From: Sphingobacterium spiritivorum
Lineage (GTDB): Bacteria > Bacteroidota > Bacteroidia > Sphingobacteriales > Sphingobacteriaceae
Length of the DNA stretch: 64,000 nucleotides
NCBI RefSeq assembly: GCF_016725325.1
Contig: NZ_CP068083.1
Coordinates: 1,302,001-1,366,000, forward strand
Reading direction: 5' to 3'
Position numbers and translations under genes: made by a program. Shown here in pieces: positions 1 to 9,361 of this stretch; positions within the stretch are counted from its first letter, which is position 1, and every line of letters begins with the position of its first letter. Below the pieces are notes generated by a model. It did no database searches, was not told the origin of the DNA, and saw nothing but the letters and a program-made list of their open reading frames with translations.

Positions 1-1151
1 CCCGAGGAGAACAGTTCTTCTTTGTTAACAAAAGATTTATAAAGGATCCTTATCTCAATCATGCCGTTCTCAATGCATACGAAGAGATACTGACAGCAGA
101 TAGCTACCCACTATATGTGCTTTTTATTGATATAGACCCGGCGAAGATTGATATCAATGTTCATCCTACGAAAACGGAAATCAAATATGAAGATGACAAA
201 GCGATTTATGCCATTCTAAGATCTGCCATAAAACGATCATTGGGACGTTATAACATTGCTCCTACGCTTGATTTTAATCAGGAGACAGGTTTTTCAAATA
301 TGATCAGCCAGAAACCTCTTGATGAAATTCAGGCACCTACGATTAATTTTAATCCGGACTTCAATCCTTTTGAACCAGGCTATAAGGAATCTGCTTCCAA
401 ATCGAGATCAGACAATTACACTTCCGGTTTTGAGAAAAAAGCAGGAATACCACAAAACTGGGATACTCTTTATCAGATCACAGAAAACGAGACCACCTCA
501 TCTGCTCAGCTTCCATTACTTCCTTCAGAAAAGGATGATGAGGAGATTGACATCAATATGCCGGAAGTCAGCGTACAGCAAATCAAGCAATTCTTTCAGT
601 TACACAACAGGTTTATCGTATCACAGATTCATTCTGGCTTTATGATAATCGATCAGCAGGCTGCACATGAACGTATATTATTCGAACAGTTCCTGGCTCA
701 CCTGGAACAGAATCAGGGAATAAGCCAACAGAGCCTGTTTCCGCAAACAATAGATCTGAATAGTGCCGACCATGCATTAATGGAAGAAATATTACCGGAA
801 ATTCAAAGTCTGGGTTTTCAGTTACGCCCTTTTGGAAAAACAACGTATATTGTAGATGGAATTCCGGCCGATCTGGGGAGTAATGTCAACGAACTGGCTA
901 TTATTGAACGGCTATTGGAAGACTTTAAACATAACAAATCCGAATTAAAACTAAACAAACGGGAAAATCTGGCCCGTAGTCTTGCTAAAAGTGCAGCGAT
1001 AAAACCGGGAACTCTTCTGGATAATCAAGCCATGGCAGAACTGATTGACAGATTGTTTGCCTGCGAATCACCGAATATTTCACTGTACGGCAAACCGATA
1101 ATTATTACATTTACATTGTCTGAGCTTCTTGAAAAGTTTGGCAAAAATTAA
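1..1151 (+). CDS. mutL: DNA mismatch repair protein MutL, 3' part
   Basis: The frame is open from the window edge (first whole codon at base 3), so the ATPase start lies upstream. The opening residues RGEQFFFVNKRFIKDP belong to the conserved end of the GHKL ATPase/transducer region, and INVHPTKTEIKYEDD follows. A low-complexity linker leads to the C-terminal dimerisation/endonuclease domain, with DQQAAHERILFE and near the end ACESPN followed by GKP. MutL couples MutS mismatch recognition to strand incision. The usual nuclease motif is DQHA-x2-E-x4-E; here the His is Gln, while the two Glu residues are kept. An internal ATG/GTG start near 117 is not credible because the homology extends upstream of it. 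The next gene starts 19 nt downstream, so co-transcription is likely. Confidence 0.95.
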   Translation, partial: RGEQFFFVNKRFIKDPYLNHAVLNAYEEILTADSYPLYVLFIDIDPAKIDINVHPTKTEIKYEDDKAIYAILRSAIKRSLGRYNIAPTLDFNQETGFSNMISQKPLDEIQAPTINFNPDFNPFEPGYKESASKSRSDNYTSGFEKKAGIPQNWDTLYQITENETTSSAQLPLLPSEKDDEEIDINMPEVSVQQIKQFFQLHNRFIVSQIHSGFMIIDQQAAHERILFEQFLAHLEQNQGISQQSLFPQTIDLNSADHALMEEILPEIQSLGFQLRPFGKTTYIVDGIPADLGSNVNELAIIERLLEDFKHNKSELKLNKRENLARSLAKSAAIKPGTLLDNQAMAELIDRLFACESPNISLYGKPIIITFTLSELLEKFGKN

Positions 1152-1170
1152 TTAGTAAACGAGAATACAT

Positions 1171-1848
1171 ATGTTTCCAAATTTATCACCGGTTGTAAAG
1201 AATCTACTGATCCTCAATATCATCTTTTTTATTGGATCAAGCCTGGTCTCACAATCTTATCAGTATTTAGCAGCTTTCTATCCGGACTCACCATATTTTA
1301 AAGTCTGGCAGATCATAACCTATATGTTTATGCATGGAGGATTTACACATATTTTCTTTAATATGTTTTCCTTGCTGATGTTTGGGCCGATGATCGAACA
1401 GGTATTGGGATCAAAACGTTTTCTTAATTTTTACCTTTTCACCGGTTTAGGAGCTTTGGTATTACAATACGGTATACAGGCGATTGAACTTTATCAGTTA
1501 GTCGGCACGAGTTTTCCGGTAAGACAAGGTATAGATATGAATGCATTGTCTTTTGAGCAGATTGCCTTTATTAAAGAAATCAACTATACTCCTTTAGTGG
1601 GGGCCTCCGGAGCTATATATGGTATTCTGCTTGCTTTTGCCTATTTATTTCCAAACATTCCGCTACAATTGATATTTATACCTATACCGATCAAAGCGAA
1701 GTACTTTATCGGCGGGTTGATCGTTATAGAAATTTACCTGAGTCTTTCCCGTCCGGGAGATTCTGTTGCACATTTGGCACACGTAGGAGGGGCTCTGTTT
1801 GCATTTATACTGTTGAAAATGTGGGGTATTAGAAAAGGTATATATTAG
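1171..1848 (+). CDS. Rhomboid family intramembrane serine protease
   Basis: A 225-residue polytopic membrane protein with all rhomboid landmarks: HGGFTHIFFNM in the second helix (about residues 55-65), the nucleophile motif GASGAIYG with Ser146, and the partner His204 in AHVGGALFAF. These make up the Ser-His dyad that cleaves substrate transmembrane helices within the inner membrane. The length fits a minimal six-helix bacterial rhomboid. It lies 19 nt after mutL and 14 nt before a second, apparently inactive rhomboid, so the two may be made together. The substrate is unknown. Confidence 0.93.
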   Translation: MFPNLSPVVKNLLILNIIFFIGSSLVSQSYQYLAAFYPDSPYFKVWQIITYMFMHGGFTHIFFNMFSLLMFGPMIEQVLGSKRFLNFYLFTGLGALVLQYGIQAIELYQLVGTSFPVRQGIDMNALSFEQIAFIKEINYTPLVGASGAIYGILLAFAYLFPNIPLQLIFIPIPIKAKYFIGGLIVIEIYLSLSRPGDSVAHLAHVGGALFAFILLKMWGIRKGIY

Positions 1849-1862
1849 TTAAATTTGTGAAA

Positions 1863-2738
1863 ATGGCACAAAAAGAGTTTAAATCCTTCTGGAGAGAAAC
1901 TTTTAAATCAGGATCTCCGGTTCCCATTGTTATTGTGGGACAAGTAGCTCTTTTTGTGATTATTCACCTTTTTGATCTGCTTGCAGAATTAAAAGTTATC
2001 CATTATCCTCTTTACGATAAGACACTTCAGAATCTTAGTCTGCCGGTTAGTTTTGAACATTTTCTGCAACAACCCTGGTCTATTTTTTCCTATTCACTGG
2101 TTTACACAGGTTTATTTCGTATTCTGTTTGACAGCTTGTGGCTATACTGGATGGGTAATCTGTTTCTGAATTTCCTCAACAGCAGACAGCTTTGGTATAT
2201 TTATCTGTCATCTTTGTTTTTAGGAGGGGCATTCTATTTAGCTTTGGGTCAGATTCCTTATCTGGCCAATAGCCCGCAGACATTACTCAATACAGCATCT
2301 CTTCCCATAGCAGGCGTCATTACAGCAACAGCATCTCTGGTGCCTTATACAGAAATGCGACTCTTATTTCTGGGGAACATCAAACTAAAAATTGTTGCTT
2401 ATGTATACCTCGGGCTGGAGGTTATATTTTATGCACTAATTAATAAAACTGCTGCCGCAGCGTATCTGTGCATTATACTTTGGAGCTTTATGTTTATCCG
2501 CTCACTGCAGAACGGAAAGGACTGGAGTAAGATATTCGCAGCAAAAAGGAAACGGATCAGCAGACTACAGGTTGTGCATCAGAAGGTAGAATACGCTAAA
2601 TATTCTCATTCCACGATCAATGACCTCCCCAATCAGGAAGAAATTGATCAGATCTTAGATAAAATTTCTTTGTCTGGCTATGAAAGTTTAACTTCACGGG
2701 AAAAGGAAGTATTATTCAAAGCGAGTAAGCAAGATTAG
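1863..2738 (+). CDS. Rhomboid-like membrane protein lacking the catalytic dyad
   Basis: A 291-residue polytopic protein. I chose the ATG at 1863 over the upstream GTG at 1857, because the GTG falls inside a TAAATTTG box (1850-1857). The fold follows the preceding rhomboid: a long first loop, a helix ending NLFLNFLN and a central helix beginning SLPIAGVITATA. Where an active enzyme has GASG this one has PIAG, and where the helix-6 AHxxG motif should be it has TAAAAYLC, so both catalytic residues appear lost. A cytoplasmic tail (IDQILDKISLSGYESLTSRE) matches the short helical domain, DUF6576-like, seen on many Bacteroidota rhomboids. It may act as a pseudoprotease partner or chaperone; that is inference. 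Confidence 0.82.
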   Translation: MAQKEFKSFWRETFKSGSPVPIVIVGQVALFVIIHLFDLLAELKVIHYPLYDKTLQNLSLPVSFEHFLQQPWSIFSYSLVYTGLFRILFDSLWLYWMGNLFLNFLNSRQLWYIYLSSLFLGGAFYLALGQIPYLANSPQTLLNTASLPIAGVITATASLVPYTEMRLLFLGNIKLKIVAYVYLGLEVIFYALINKTAAAAYLCIILWSFMFIRSLQNGKDWSKIFAAKRKRISRLQVVHQKVEYAKYSHSTINDLPNQEEIDQILDKISLSGYESLTSREKEVLFKASKQD

Positions 2739-2743
2739 AGGGA

Positions 2744-3859
2744 ATGGCAAAAGTTCACTTGTTAAAAAAAAAGCTGGGTTTCTTGAGCAAGACTATTTTT
2801 ATAGCCAATTTACTGGCTGTAGCAGCTTTGCTTTTGAGTTATTCTGCCTCCTTTATTAACCCCAAGACCTTTTGGCCACTTGCTTTTTTCGGATTGGGTT
2901 ATCTTCCCATTCTACTTATCAACATCGGCTTTGTAGGTTACTGGCTTATGCGTAAACCTAAGCATGCACTGATCTCATTTATAACTATTGTAATCGGCTG
3001 GAATCTTCTGACCAAACACTGGAATTTTAGCGGAGACCATACACAGGAGATCACTGCTGCAGATAGTAGCATACGTGTACTAAGTTTCAATGTCCATCTC
3101 TTTAAAACAGCAAAAAAAGGTGAAGAAAAAGACTTTAAACGAGAAGTATTAGGTATTATCGACAGTATCAAACCGGATGTTATTTGCTTTCAGGAATACT
3201 ACAGTAAGATAAAAGGCAAACATGTTTACGCTAAGGAACTCCGTGAAAATTTTGGTTATAAATACTGGTATTTCGAACCCGCATCTGTCAATGATTACGA
3301 AGCATATGGACAAGCTATTTTTTCCAAATACCCTGTGATCCATTCCGGCACTATTGTTAAGAATGAATATGGCATCAATCGGATTATATATGCAGATATA
3401 GAAAAGGGCAAAAAAAGTATGCGGATTTATAATGTTCATCTTCGCTCCTTTGCCTTGCAGAACGAAGACAAGGATTTTATTCAAAATCCATCCGGAGAAA
3501 GCAACAAAACTGCTACCCGCAGGGTAGGCCGTAAATTAAAGCAGGCTTTTGCTTCGCGTAGTGAACAGGCTGAAGCGTTGAAAGAACATATAGAGACTGC
3601 TAAAATTCCCTATATGGTAATGGGTGATTTTAACGATACACCGATGTCATACAGTGTCAACCTGATTGGCAAAGGCATGCAGAATGCTTTCCAGAAGAAA
3701 GGTTCAGGCTGGGGTGTTACCCACTATGAAATGCTTCCTATATTTCAGATTGATTATATCTTTACAAGCAATGATTTCAACATCCTCAATTATCAGATTG
3801 TCAAAAGAAAACTTTCGGATCACTATCCCATATGGGCCGATGTACAACTGAAGGATTAA
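2744..3859 (+). CDS. Membrane-anchored endonuclease/exonuclease/phosphatase family protein
   Basis: A 371-residue protein with two or three N-terminal membrane helices (about residues 15-95) and then an EEP-fold hydrolase domain. Visible motifs are VLSFNVHLF, DVICFQEYY (metal-binding Glu), MVMGDFNDTP, IDYIFTS and the terminal SDHYPIWADV. The family includes nucleases, phosphodiesterases and sphingomyelinase-like enzymes, and the substrate cannot be told from sequence. It begins 5 nt after the pseudo-rhomboid, so it probably belongs to the same transcript. The stop codon overlaps that of the convergent ctpA gene (3856-3859), with no hairpin terminator between them. Confidence 0.88.
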   Translation: MAKVHLLKKKLGFLSKTIFIANLLAVAALLLSYSASFINPKTFWPLAFFGLGYLPILLINIGFVGYWLMRKPKHALISFITIVIGWNLLTKHWNFSGDHTQEITAADSSIRVLSFNVHLFKTAKKGEEKDFKREVLGIIDSIKPDVICFQEYYSKIKGKHVYAKELRENFGYKYWYFEPASVNDYEAYGQAIFSKYPVIHSGTIVKNEYGINRIIYADIEKGKKSMRIYNVHLRSFALQNEDKDFIQNPSGESNKTATRRVGRKLKQAFASRSEQAEALKEHIETAKIPYMVMGDFNDTPMSYSVNLIGKGMQNAFQKKGSGWGVTHYEMLPIFQIDYIFTSNDFNILNYQIVKRKLSDHYPIWADVQLKD

Positions 3860-5466
3860 TTTAATACAGGAGCCAAGACATTGACTGCTCTTTCCACAAA
3901 TACATCGTGCCTGTTGCGCACTTTGAAATAAGCATCTCTTCCAAAATAAAAACGTCCCACCAGAGATTCAATATCAGTCTGTATCAGTTGATGCAGGTCA
4001 TTTTCCTGCTTTTTGCTCAAGACAATTCCCTTATTTTTCAGAAAAGTCATAAAATCTGCATATTCCTTATCCGGCAAGTGATAGCCCTGAATAAAGTTTT
4101 CAATAGAATACGCCGGCGATTTTTTGGTGAACCGCTCATACACAAACTGCTCTGTCAGACTGGAAGAGTTGATTTCCTGATATTTCAGACTCAGTGCATT
4201 TGAATCGATAGGTAAGACTACATCCGGATAGATCCCTCCGCCGTTATAAACCTGATTTCCTCCTTTGGTGACAAAAGCCTGCTCATGCACATATGTGGTA
4301 TCCATAAGCCATAAAGGTTCAGGGCTCGTCGGACTTACAAATGCATTAAGTGTATATTTTTTTTGGATATCTCTGCCCAAAGGAGTAAAGTAGCGGGCTA
4401 CACTCAGATTGATTGTAGATCCGTCCGGTAATTCAAACCGTTCCTGTACCAATCCCTTTCCATACGAACGTCTTCCGACGATGGTACCCCGGTCCAGATC
4501 TTGTATCGCTCCGGCAAAAATCTCACTTGCGGAAGCTGAATTCTCATTAATCAGTACGGCAACCTTACCATCCGGAAATACGCCATCGGCAGAAGAGAAG
4601 TAATCTTTTCTGAGCTCATTATATCCTTTAGTATAAACAATAAGCTTTTTATCTTTAAAAAACTCACTTGCCAGCTGTATAGCTGCATGCAGATATCCCC
4701 CGCCATTTTCACGAAGATCTACTATGATACTTCTGGCCCCTCGTTTTTCCAGTTCTTTGAGAGCCTTTTTAAATTCCTCTGCAGTCTTCAGTCCGAATCT
4801 CCTGATCTTGACATAGGCAACTGTAGGCTGAATCAGATAAGCCGCATCCAGCGAACTTACATTAACCTGATCCCGGATTACTTTTATAGGCTTACCCAAC
4901 ATGTATCCTTCTCGTTTCACCAGCACCTGAAGCGCACTTCCCCGTTTTCCGCGAATCATTTTGTCCACCTCACTTAGCGGCATACTGACTCCGGCGATCG
5001 TCTTTGTATCAATCTGCAAGAGCTGATCCCCAACCCTAAAGCCTGCCTTGTCCGCAGGGCCATTCGGAATAATACTTACAACGAGAAGTGTATCATTCAA
5101 ATTAAAATATTCAAGTCCTATTCCCTCAAATGTACCCTCCAGTGTTTCATTCAGATTCTGGGCTTCAGCAGCCTGCAGATACGCTGAATAAGGATCCAGA
5201 CGTGACAAAATATGCGAAATAGCATCATCCTGTATAGCGTCCATATTGATGCTGTCTACATAGCTGCTCGATATCAGATCCATCATTCCCTGAATTTTGT
5301 ACGAGTTGTCCACCCCCAGCGGATCCAATACTCCACCGGCAGCAGTTCGCTGTTCATTCGAATAATATTGACCTAAAATGAGACCCAGCATCAGCACACC
5401 ACCATAAGTCGCCGCCACAAAAATATTCCGCCTTGTATTTTTTTGCATGTCTAGATTTTCCGACAC
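3856..5466 (-). CDS. S41 family C-terminal processing protease (CtpA-like)
   Basis: A 536-residue protein with one N-terminal membrane anchor (about residues 13-32) placing the catalytic part in the periplasm. A PDZ domain (about residues 110-195, GIGLEYFNLNDTLLVV to the KREGYM region) precedes the tail-specific protease core: VDLRENGGGYL, the Ser-containing run SASASE (310-315) and Lys337 in SYGKGLVQ. These make the Ser-Lys dyad that trims proteins from their C termini. It has a long C-terminal extension of about 130 residues, common in Bacteroidota copies. It is transcribed alone, convergent with the EEP gene. Confidence 0.93.
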   Translation of the reverse strand: MSENLDMQKNTRRNIFVAATYGGVLMLGLILGQYYSNEQRTAAGGVLDPLGVDNSYKIQGMMDLISSSYVDSINMDAIQDDAISHILSRLDPYSAYLQAAEAQNLNETLEGTFEGIGLEYFNLNDTLLVVSIIPNGPADKAGFRVGDQLLQIDTKTIAGVSMPLSEVDKMIRGKRGSALQVLVKREGYMLGKPIKVIRDQVNVSSLDAAYLIQPTVAYVKIRRFGLKTAEEFKKALKELEKRGARSIIVDLRENGGGYLHAAIQLASEFFKDKKLIVYTKGYNELRKDYFSSADGVFPDGKVAVLINENSASASEIFAGAIQDLDRGTIVGRRSYGKGLVQERFELPDGSTINLSVARYFTPLGRDIQKKYTLNAFVSPTSPEPLWLMDTTYVHEQAFVTKGGNQVYNGGGIYPDVVLPIDSNALSLKYQEINSSSLTEQFVYERFTKKSPAYSIENFIQGYHLPDKEYADFMTFLKNKGIVLSKKQENDLHQLIQTDIESLVGRFYFGRDAYFKVRNRHDVFVERAVNVLAPVLN

Positions 5467-5607
5467 AAAATTAACGAGTTTTTTAAACTTTTGAGTTAAT
5501 ATGTAAGAGATATTATAGTAACAAATCTATCTTTATTTAGTTTTTAATCAGGATTTTTTACCAATTTTGACACCAAAACGATAATCGAATTCAACAAACA
5601 GAATATC

Positions 5608-6177
5608 ATGCACGAAATCGAGCCTTTTTATAATTGGAGAGACTATTATATTGCCTCCGAAGATGAACTGTCCCCTTTTTACGGAACGATCTATAATGAG
5701 TTTGAATACGACAAACAGATCTACAATTTTTTACTCCATCCTCAGTGGGATCACTTTGGCTCTTCGACCCTGTATTTAAAGGTTTTGTATGTAGATTACG
5801 ACAAAGGCTATACTATTATTGAATTTATAGGAGAGTGGAATGATGCTATCTATAATGACATTATGCTGCTGAAAAGAGAATTGATAGATCTGATGATCAA
5901 TGAAGGCATTACCAAATTCATTTTAATCGGCGAAAATGTCCTTAATTTCCACGCTTCAGATGATCTTTATTATGAAGAGTGGTTTCAAAATATTGAGGAC
6001 GGATGGATAGCTGGCCTTAATTTCAGATCACACGTCATCGAGGAATTTAAATCTCATAACATAGACTATTACATCAATTTCGGAGGAATATTCGATCAGA
6101 TGCCATGGCGTACCCTGAAACCAAAACAGCTGTTTCATCATGTGAATGAACAACTGACAAGAAGACTGGGCTATTGA
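5608..6177 (+). CDS. Conserved hypothetical protein, cytoplasmic
   Basis: I recognise no named domain in this 189-residue protein. It is rich in aromatic and acidic residues (many Tyr, Trp, Asp, Glu), has no signal peptide or membrane helix, and looks like a compact alpha/beta protein: the repeated strand-like segments TIIEFIGEW and KFILIGENVLNF flank a helix with LKRELIDLMINEG. The start ATG at 5608 lies in the 141-nt gap after the divergent ctpA. It resembles uncharacterised proteins I associate with Sphingobacteriaceae, but I cannot name a family. Confidence 0.7.
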   Translation: MHEIEPFYNWRDYYIASEDELSPFYGTIYNEFEYDKQIYNFLLHPQWDHFGSSTLYLKVLYVDYDKGYTIIEFIGEWNDAIYNDIMLLKRELIDLMINEGITKFILIGENVLNFHASDDLYYEEWFQNIEDGWIAGLNFRSHVIEEFKSHNIDYYINFGGIFDQMPWRTLKPKQLFHHVNEQLTRRLGY

Positions 6178-6334
6178 CAGTCTTGCCAGCAGGTATCGGA
6201 TCATCGATAGGAAAAACAGTATACACAAAAATAATCTGTTTATTGATGAGCCAGCCTTACAATCTGACAGATATCATTTTCGGTTTAAGGTTTAGTTCAT
6301 TAACTTTGTGAGATAACTATAAAATATAAATACT

Positions 6335-7732
6335 ATGTCATTTAGAATCGAAAAAGATACTATGGGCGAAGTACAGGTCCCTGCGGATAAATACTGGGGG
6401 GCACAAACGGAGCGCTCACGCAATAATTTCAAAATCGGACCTTCTGCATCTATGCCTCATGAGATTGTAGCAGGCTTTGCTTATCTAAAAAAAGCTGCAG
6501 CTTATGCTAATCATGAATTAGGTGTATTACCTGTTGAAAAGCGTGATGCTATCGGTGCTGTATGTGATGAAATCCTTGCGGGTAAACTGGATGACCAGTT
6601 TCCGTTAGTAATCTGGCAAACGGGTTCAGGCACACAGTCTAATATGAATGTGAATGAAGTCGTAGCTAACCGTGCTCAGGTACTTGCCGGTTTTAAGATT
6701 GGCGAAGGCGAACCCGTCCTGAAAGCAAATGACGATGTCAACAAGTCTCAATCTTCTAATGACACCTTCCCTACCGGAATGCACATTGCAGCTTATAAAG
6801 CCGTAGCAGAAGTAACCATCCCCGGTGTGGAGAAACTTCGTGATACATTGGCGAAAAAAGCGGAAGCATTTAAGAATGTAGTAAAAATCGGCCGTACGCA
6901 CTTAATGGATGCTACTCCGTTGACATTAGGTCAGGAATTATCCGGATATGTAGCTCAGTTAAACCACGGTTTAAAAGCGTTGAGAAACACATTATCTCAT
7001 TTATCCGAATTAGCTTTAGGTGGTACTGCAGTAGGTACAGGATTAAATACTCCTGACGGATACGACGTAGTTGTCGCTAAATATATTGCCGAATTTACAG
7101 GTCTTCCATTTGTTACGGCAGAAAACAAATTTGAAGCTTTAGCCGCTCATGATGCCATCGTAGAAACTCACGGTGCACTAAAACAACTTGCTGTTTCCTT
7201 AAATAAAATTGCAAACGACATCCGTATGCTGGCTTCAGGTCCTCGCTCAGGAATCGGAGAAATCCTTATTCCGGAGAACGAACCAGGCTCTTCTATCATG
7301 CCGGGAAAAGTAAATCCTACACAATGCGAGGCTTTGACTATGGTTGCAGCTCAGGTAATGGGGAATGACGTAGCTATCACTATCGGTGGTACACAAGGTC
7401 ACTATGAGCTTAATGTATTCAAACCTCTGATGGCGGCGAACTTCCTTCAGTCGGCACGTTTACTGGGTGATGCCTGCGTATCCTTTGACGAACATTGTGC
7501 AAGCGGAATTGAGCCAAATTACAAACGTATCAAAGAACTTGTAGATAACTCATTGATGTTGGTAACAGCTTTAAACACTAAAATCGGGTATTACAAATCT
7601 GCAGAAATTGCACAGACAGCACATAAAAATGGCACTACTTTGAAAGAAGAAGCTGTTCGTTTGGGCTATGTCTCTGCTGAAGATTTTGATGCTTGGGTAA
7701 AACCGGAAGACATGGTGGGAAGCCTGAAATAA
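6335..7732 (+). CDS. fumC: Class II fumarate hydratase
   Basis: A 465-residue cytosolic TCA-cycle enzyme that interconverts fumarate and malate without an iron-sulfur cluster. The N terminus YWGAQTERS, the substrate motif [10 protein letters not shown] (about residue 95), [10 protein letters not shown] (about 186) and the superfamily signature [15 protein letters not shown] (about 318-332) are intact. The length is normal for the family. A TAACTTTG promoter box at 6301-6308 would place the transcript start about 20 nt before the ATG. The next gene begins 1 nt after the stop, and a strong hairpin lies inside that gene at 7769-7804. Confidence 0.97.
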   Translation: MSFRIEKDTMGEVQVPADKYWGAQTERSRNNFKIGPSASMPHEIVAGFAYLKKAAAYANHELGVLPVEKRDAIGAVCDEILAGKLDDQFPLVIWQTGSGTQSNMNVNEVVANRAQVLAGFKIGEGEPVLKANDDVNKSQSSNDTFPTGMHIAAYKAVAEVTIPGVEKLRDTLAKKAEAFKNVVKIGRTHLMDATPLTLGQELSGYVAQLNHGLKALRNTLSHLSELALGGTAVGTGLNTPDGYDVVVAKYIAEFTGLPFVTAENKFEALAAHDAIVETHGALKQLAVSLNKIANDIRMLASGPRSGIGEILIPENEPGSSIMPGKVNPTQCEALTMVAAQVMGNDVAITIGGTQGHYELNVFKPLMAANFLQSARLLGDACVSFDEHCASGIEPNYKRIKELVDNSLMLVTALNTKIGYYKSAEIAQTAHKNGTTLKEEAVRLGYVSAEDFDAWVKPEDMVGSLK

Positions 7733-7733
7733 T

Positions 7734-8270
7734 ATGGTGAAGATTAAAAAATCCATTTTTTCACTTTTAAAAGCATACCTGCTGCCTTTAGCAGGTATGC
7801 TTTTGATTTTTGGAAGTTGCCAGCGACGCTCCGATATTCAGGGAAAAGGTGCGGAATATCTGCAAGGTGTCTGGCAACAGGATAGTATACCACATCAGGA
7901 TCAGATGCTGTCCTATACTTTGCATTCCTTCAAAATCACCTGCGACTCCATTTATACGACCATGGATGTGCATTCAACAGTACAACGCATGTCAGATAGC
8001 TGCTATCAAAACGGAAACTGGAAAGAATATGCCAAAGCTGTATACGTTGTCAGAGGAGACAGTATGATCGTAGAAGGAGTTTATACGAAGGAGAACGGAA
8101 AACAGAAATTATCCGGTTGTTATAAACAGGGGCAGTACCTGCCGAGATTCAAAATTGCAAAATACAGCAAAGATTCTCTGATTCTGGAAAATCGTTTTGA
8201 TCAGCGTCCAATAGTACTTCATAAAAAACAAGACATCACCTGTGTTCCTAAAAAACGCTGGGAGTTGTAA
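7734..8270 (+). CDS. Small lipoprotein encoded directly after fumC
   Basis: A 178-residue protein with a lipoprotein signal: charged start MVKIKK, hydrophobic stretch LLPLAGMLLIF and lipobox FGSC with Cys about residue 29. The mature part is a small beta-rich domain (LQGVWQQDSIPHQ, LHSFKITCDSIYTT, RGDSMIVEG, YSKDSLILENRF) resembling lipocalin-type outer-membrane lipoproteins. Similar proteins beside fumC in Bacteroidota are sometimes labelled fumarate hydratase, which is a neighbour artefact. The ATG sits 1 nt after the fumC stop, so translational coupling is likely. A 15-bp hairpin followed by a T-rich tract lies within the signal-peptide codons. Confidence 0.78.
   Translation: MVKIKKSIFSLLKAYLLPLAGMLLIFGSCQRRSDIQGKGAEYLQGVWQQDSIPHQDQMLSYTLHSFKITCDSIYTTMDVHSTVQRMSDSCYQNGNWKEYAKAVYVVRGDSMIVEGVYTKENGKQKLSGCYKQGQYLPRFKIAKYSKDSLILENRFDQRPIVLHKKQDITCVPKKRWEL
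7769..7804 (+). terminator. Strong hairpin with T-rich tail inside the lipoprotein signal-peptide codons
   Basis: The arms AAAAGCATACCTGCT (7769-7783) and AGCAGGTATGCTTTT (7790-7804) are perfect complements with a 6-nt loop, followed by GATTTTT. This is the form of an intrinsic terminator and lies 37 nt past the fumC stop, yet within the open frame of the next gene. Confidence 0.7.
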
Positions 8271-8297
8271 ATCATCCAAAACTTTTTATCAGATGCC

Positions 8298-9302
8298 ATG
8301 GCAACCCGCGCTATTTACATCAGCAATATCCGCATCCTGGCTACCATAGGTGTCATCCTTATCCATGCAACCACCGGATATTTACAAAGTGCAGCAGTGG
8401 GATCGTTCAATTGGGATTATGCAAACTGGACAAACGGGCTGACACGTTGTGCAGTCCCTCTGTTTGTGATGATCTCCGGAGCATTGCTTTTGCAGAAGGA
8501 TGAAAGCACGACAGATTTTTACAAGAACAGGCTCTTAAAAATTGTCCCGCCGTTTTTGTTCTGGACTATTGTTTACATTATTTATTATTTTTCCCGATAC
8601 ACTTCCTTTGATCAGTTGTCTTTTCAACAGATTGTCAGTATATCATGGCAAAAAATGAGAACAGGTGCAAATGCACATCTTTGGTATCTGTATATGATAT
8701 TAGGGCTTTACCTTGCAGTTCCATTTTTAAGAAAGATGATCAGATCAGCTTCATTGCGGGAGATAGAAATTTTTCTTCTGATCTGGTTTATCTCTTTATA
8801 CGTTACAAATAAAAGATGGGAGGAGTATTTCCTGAAGATAGATCTCTCGTTCTTCTCCGGATATATTGGTTATTTTGTACTAGGCTATTATCTTTCTGTC
8901 AAAGACTTCAGCCGTCAAAAGATTCTTTCGCTACTCATCTTTAGTACAGCTTGTGCTTTTACGATTGGTATAACGCACCACCTTAGTATCGCACAACAAA
9001 AGTATGATCCCTCTTTCTACGGTTATGTCCTTCCTAACACTGCCCTTGCTGCAGCAGGAATTTTCTCCTTTTTGAAAGCGGTTTCTTCTGCCCGGAATAT
9101 CCCCGGATGGATGGATGCTATAGACAAATACAGTTTTGGTATTTACTTAGCTCACATTCTGATATTGAACTATGTACATCCCCTGTTACCGGATGAAATC
9201 TGGATCAAGGTTCCTCTGGCTACTATTGCTACCCTGTTGGGAAGTATGCTCTTGATTTATCTGATACGCAAAATACCTTACGGAAAGTATGTTTCCGGAT
9301 AA
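8298..9302 (+). CDS. Acyltransferase family 3 membrane protein
   Basis: A 334-residue protein with about ten membrane helices across its length. The N-terminal segment NIRILATIGVILIHATTG carries the conserved His of the acyltransferase-3 (OafA/WecH-like) family, and RCAVPLFVMISGALL is the second family signature. Such proteins O-acetylate or otherwise acylate surface polysaccharides, lipids or peptidoglycan from the inner membrane. It follows the lipoprotein by 27 nt and ends at a perfect bidirectional terminator. The acceptor molecule is unknown. Confidence 0.88.
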   Translation: MATRAIYISNIRILATIGVILIHATTGYLQSAAVGSFNWDYANWTNGLTRCAVPLFVMISGALLLQKDESTTDFYKNRLLKIVPPFLFWTIVYIIYYFSRYTSFDQLSFQQIVSISWQKMRTGANAHLWYLYMILGLYLAVPFLRKMIRSASLREIEIFLLIWFISLYVTNKRWEEYFLKIDLSFFSGYIGYFVLGYYLSVKDFSRQKILSLLIFSTACAFTIGITHHLSIAQQKYDPSFYGYVLPNTALAAAGIFSFLKAVSSARNIPGWMDAIDKYSFGIYLAHILILNYVHPLLPDEIWIKVPLATIATLLGSMLLIYLIRKIPYGKYVSG

Positions 9303-9310
9303 AAAACAAG

Positions 9311-9338
9311 AAGGGCAACAATGATCATTGTTGCCCTT
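9311..9338. terminator. Perfect-palindrome bidirectional terminator
   Basis: A 28-nt perfect palindrome (AAGGGCAACAATGA then its complement) lies between the convergent acyltransferase and DUF3127 genes. A run of A precedes it and an AT-rich tract follows, so it can stop transcripts from both sides. Confidence 0.88.
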
Positions 9339-9361
9339 ACTATATATTTTACTTGATCAGA

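Noticed and set aside
1857..1862. GTG start for the pseudo-rhomboid
   Set aside because: It overlaps a TAAATTTG promoter-like box; the ATG two codons later is preferred.
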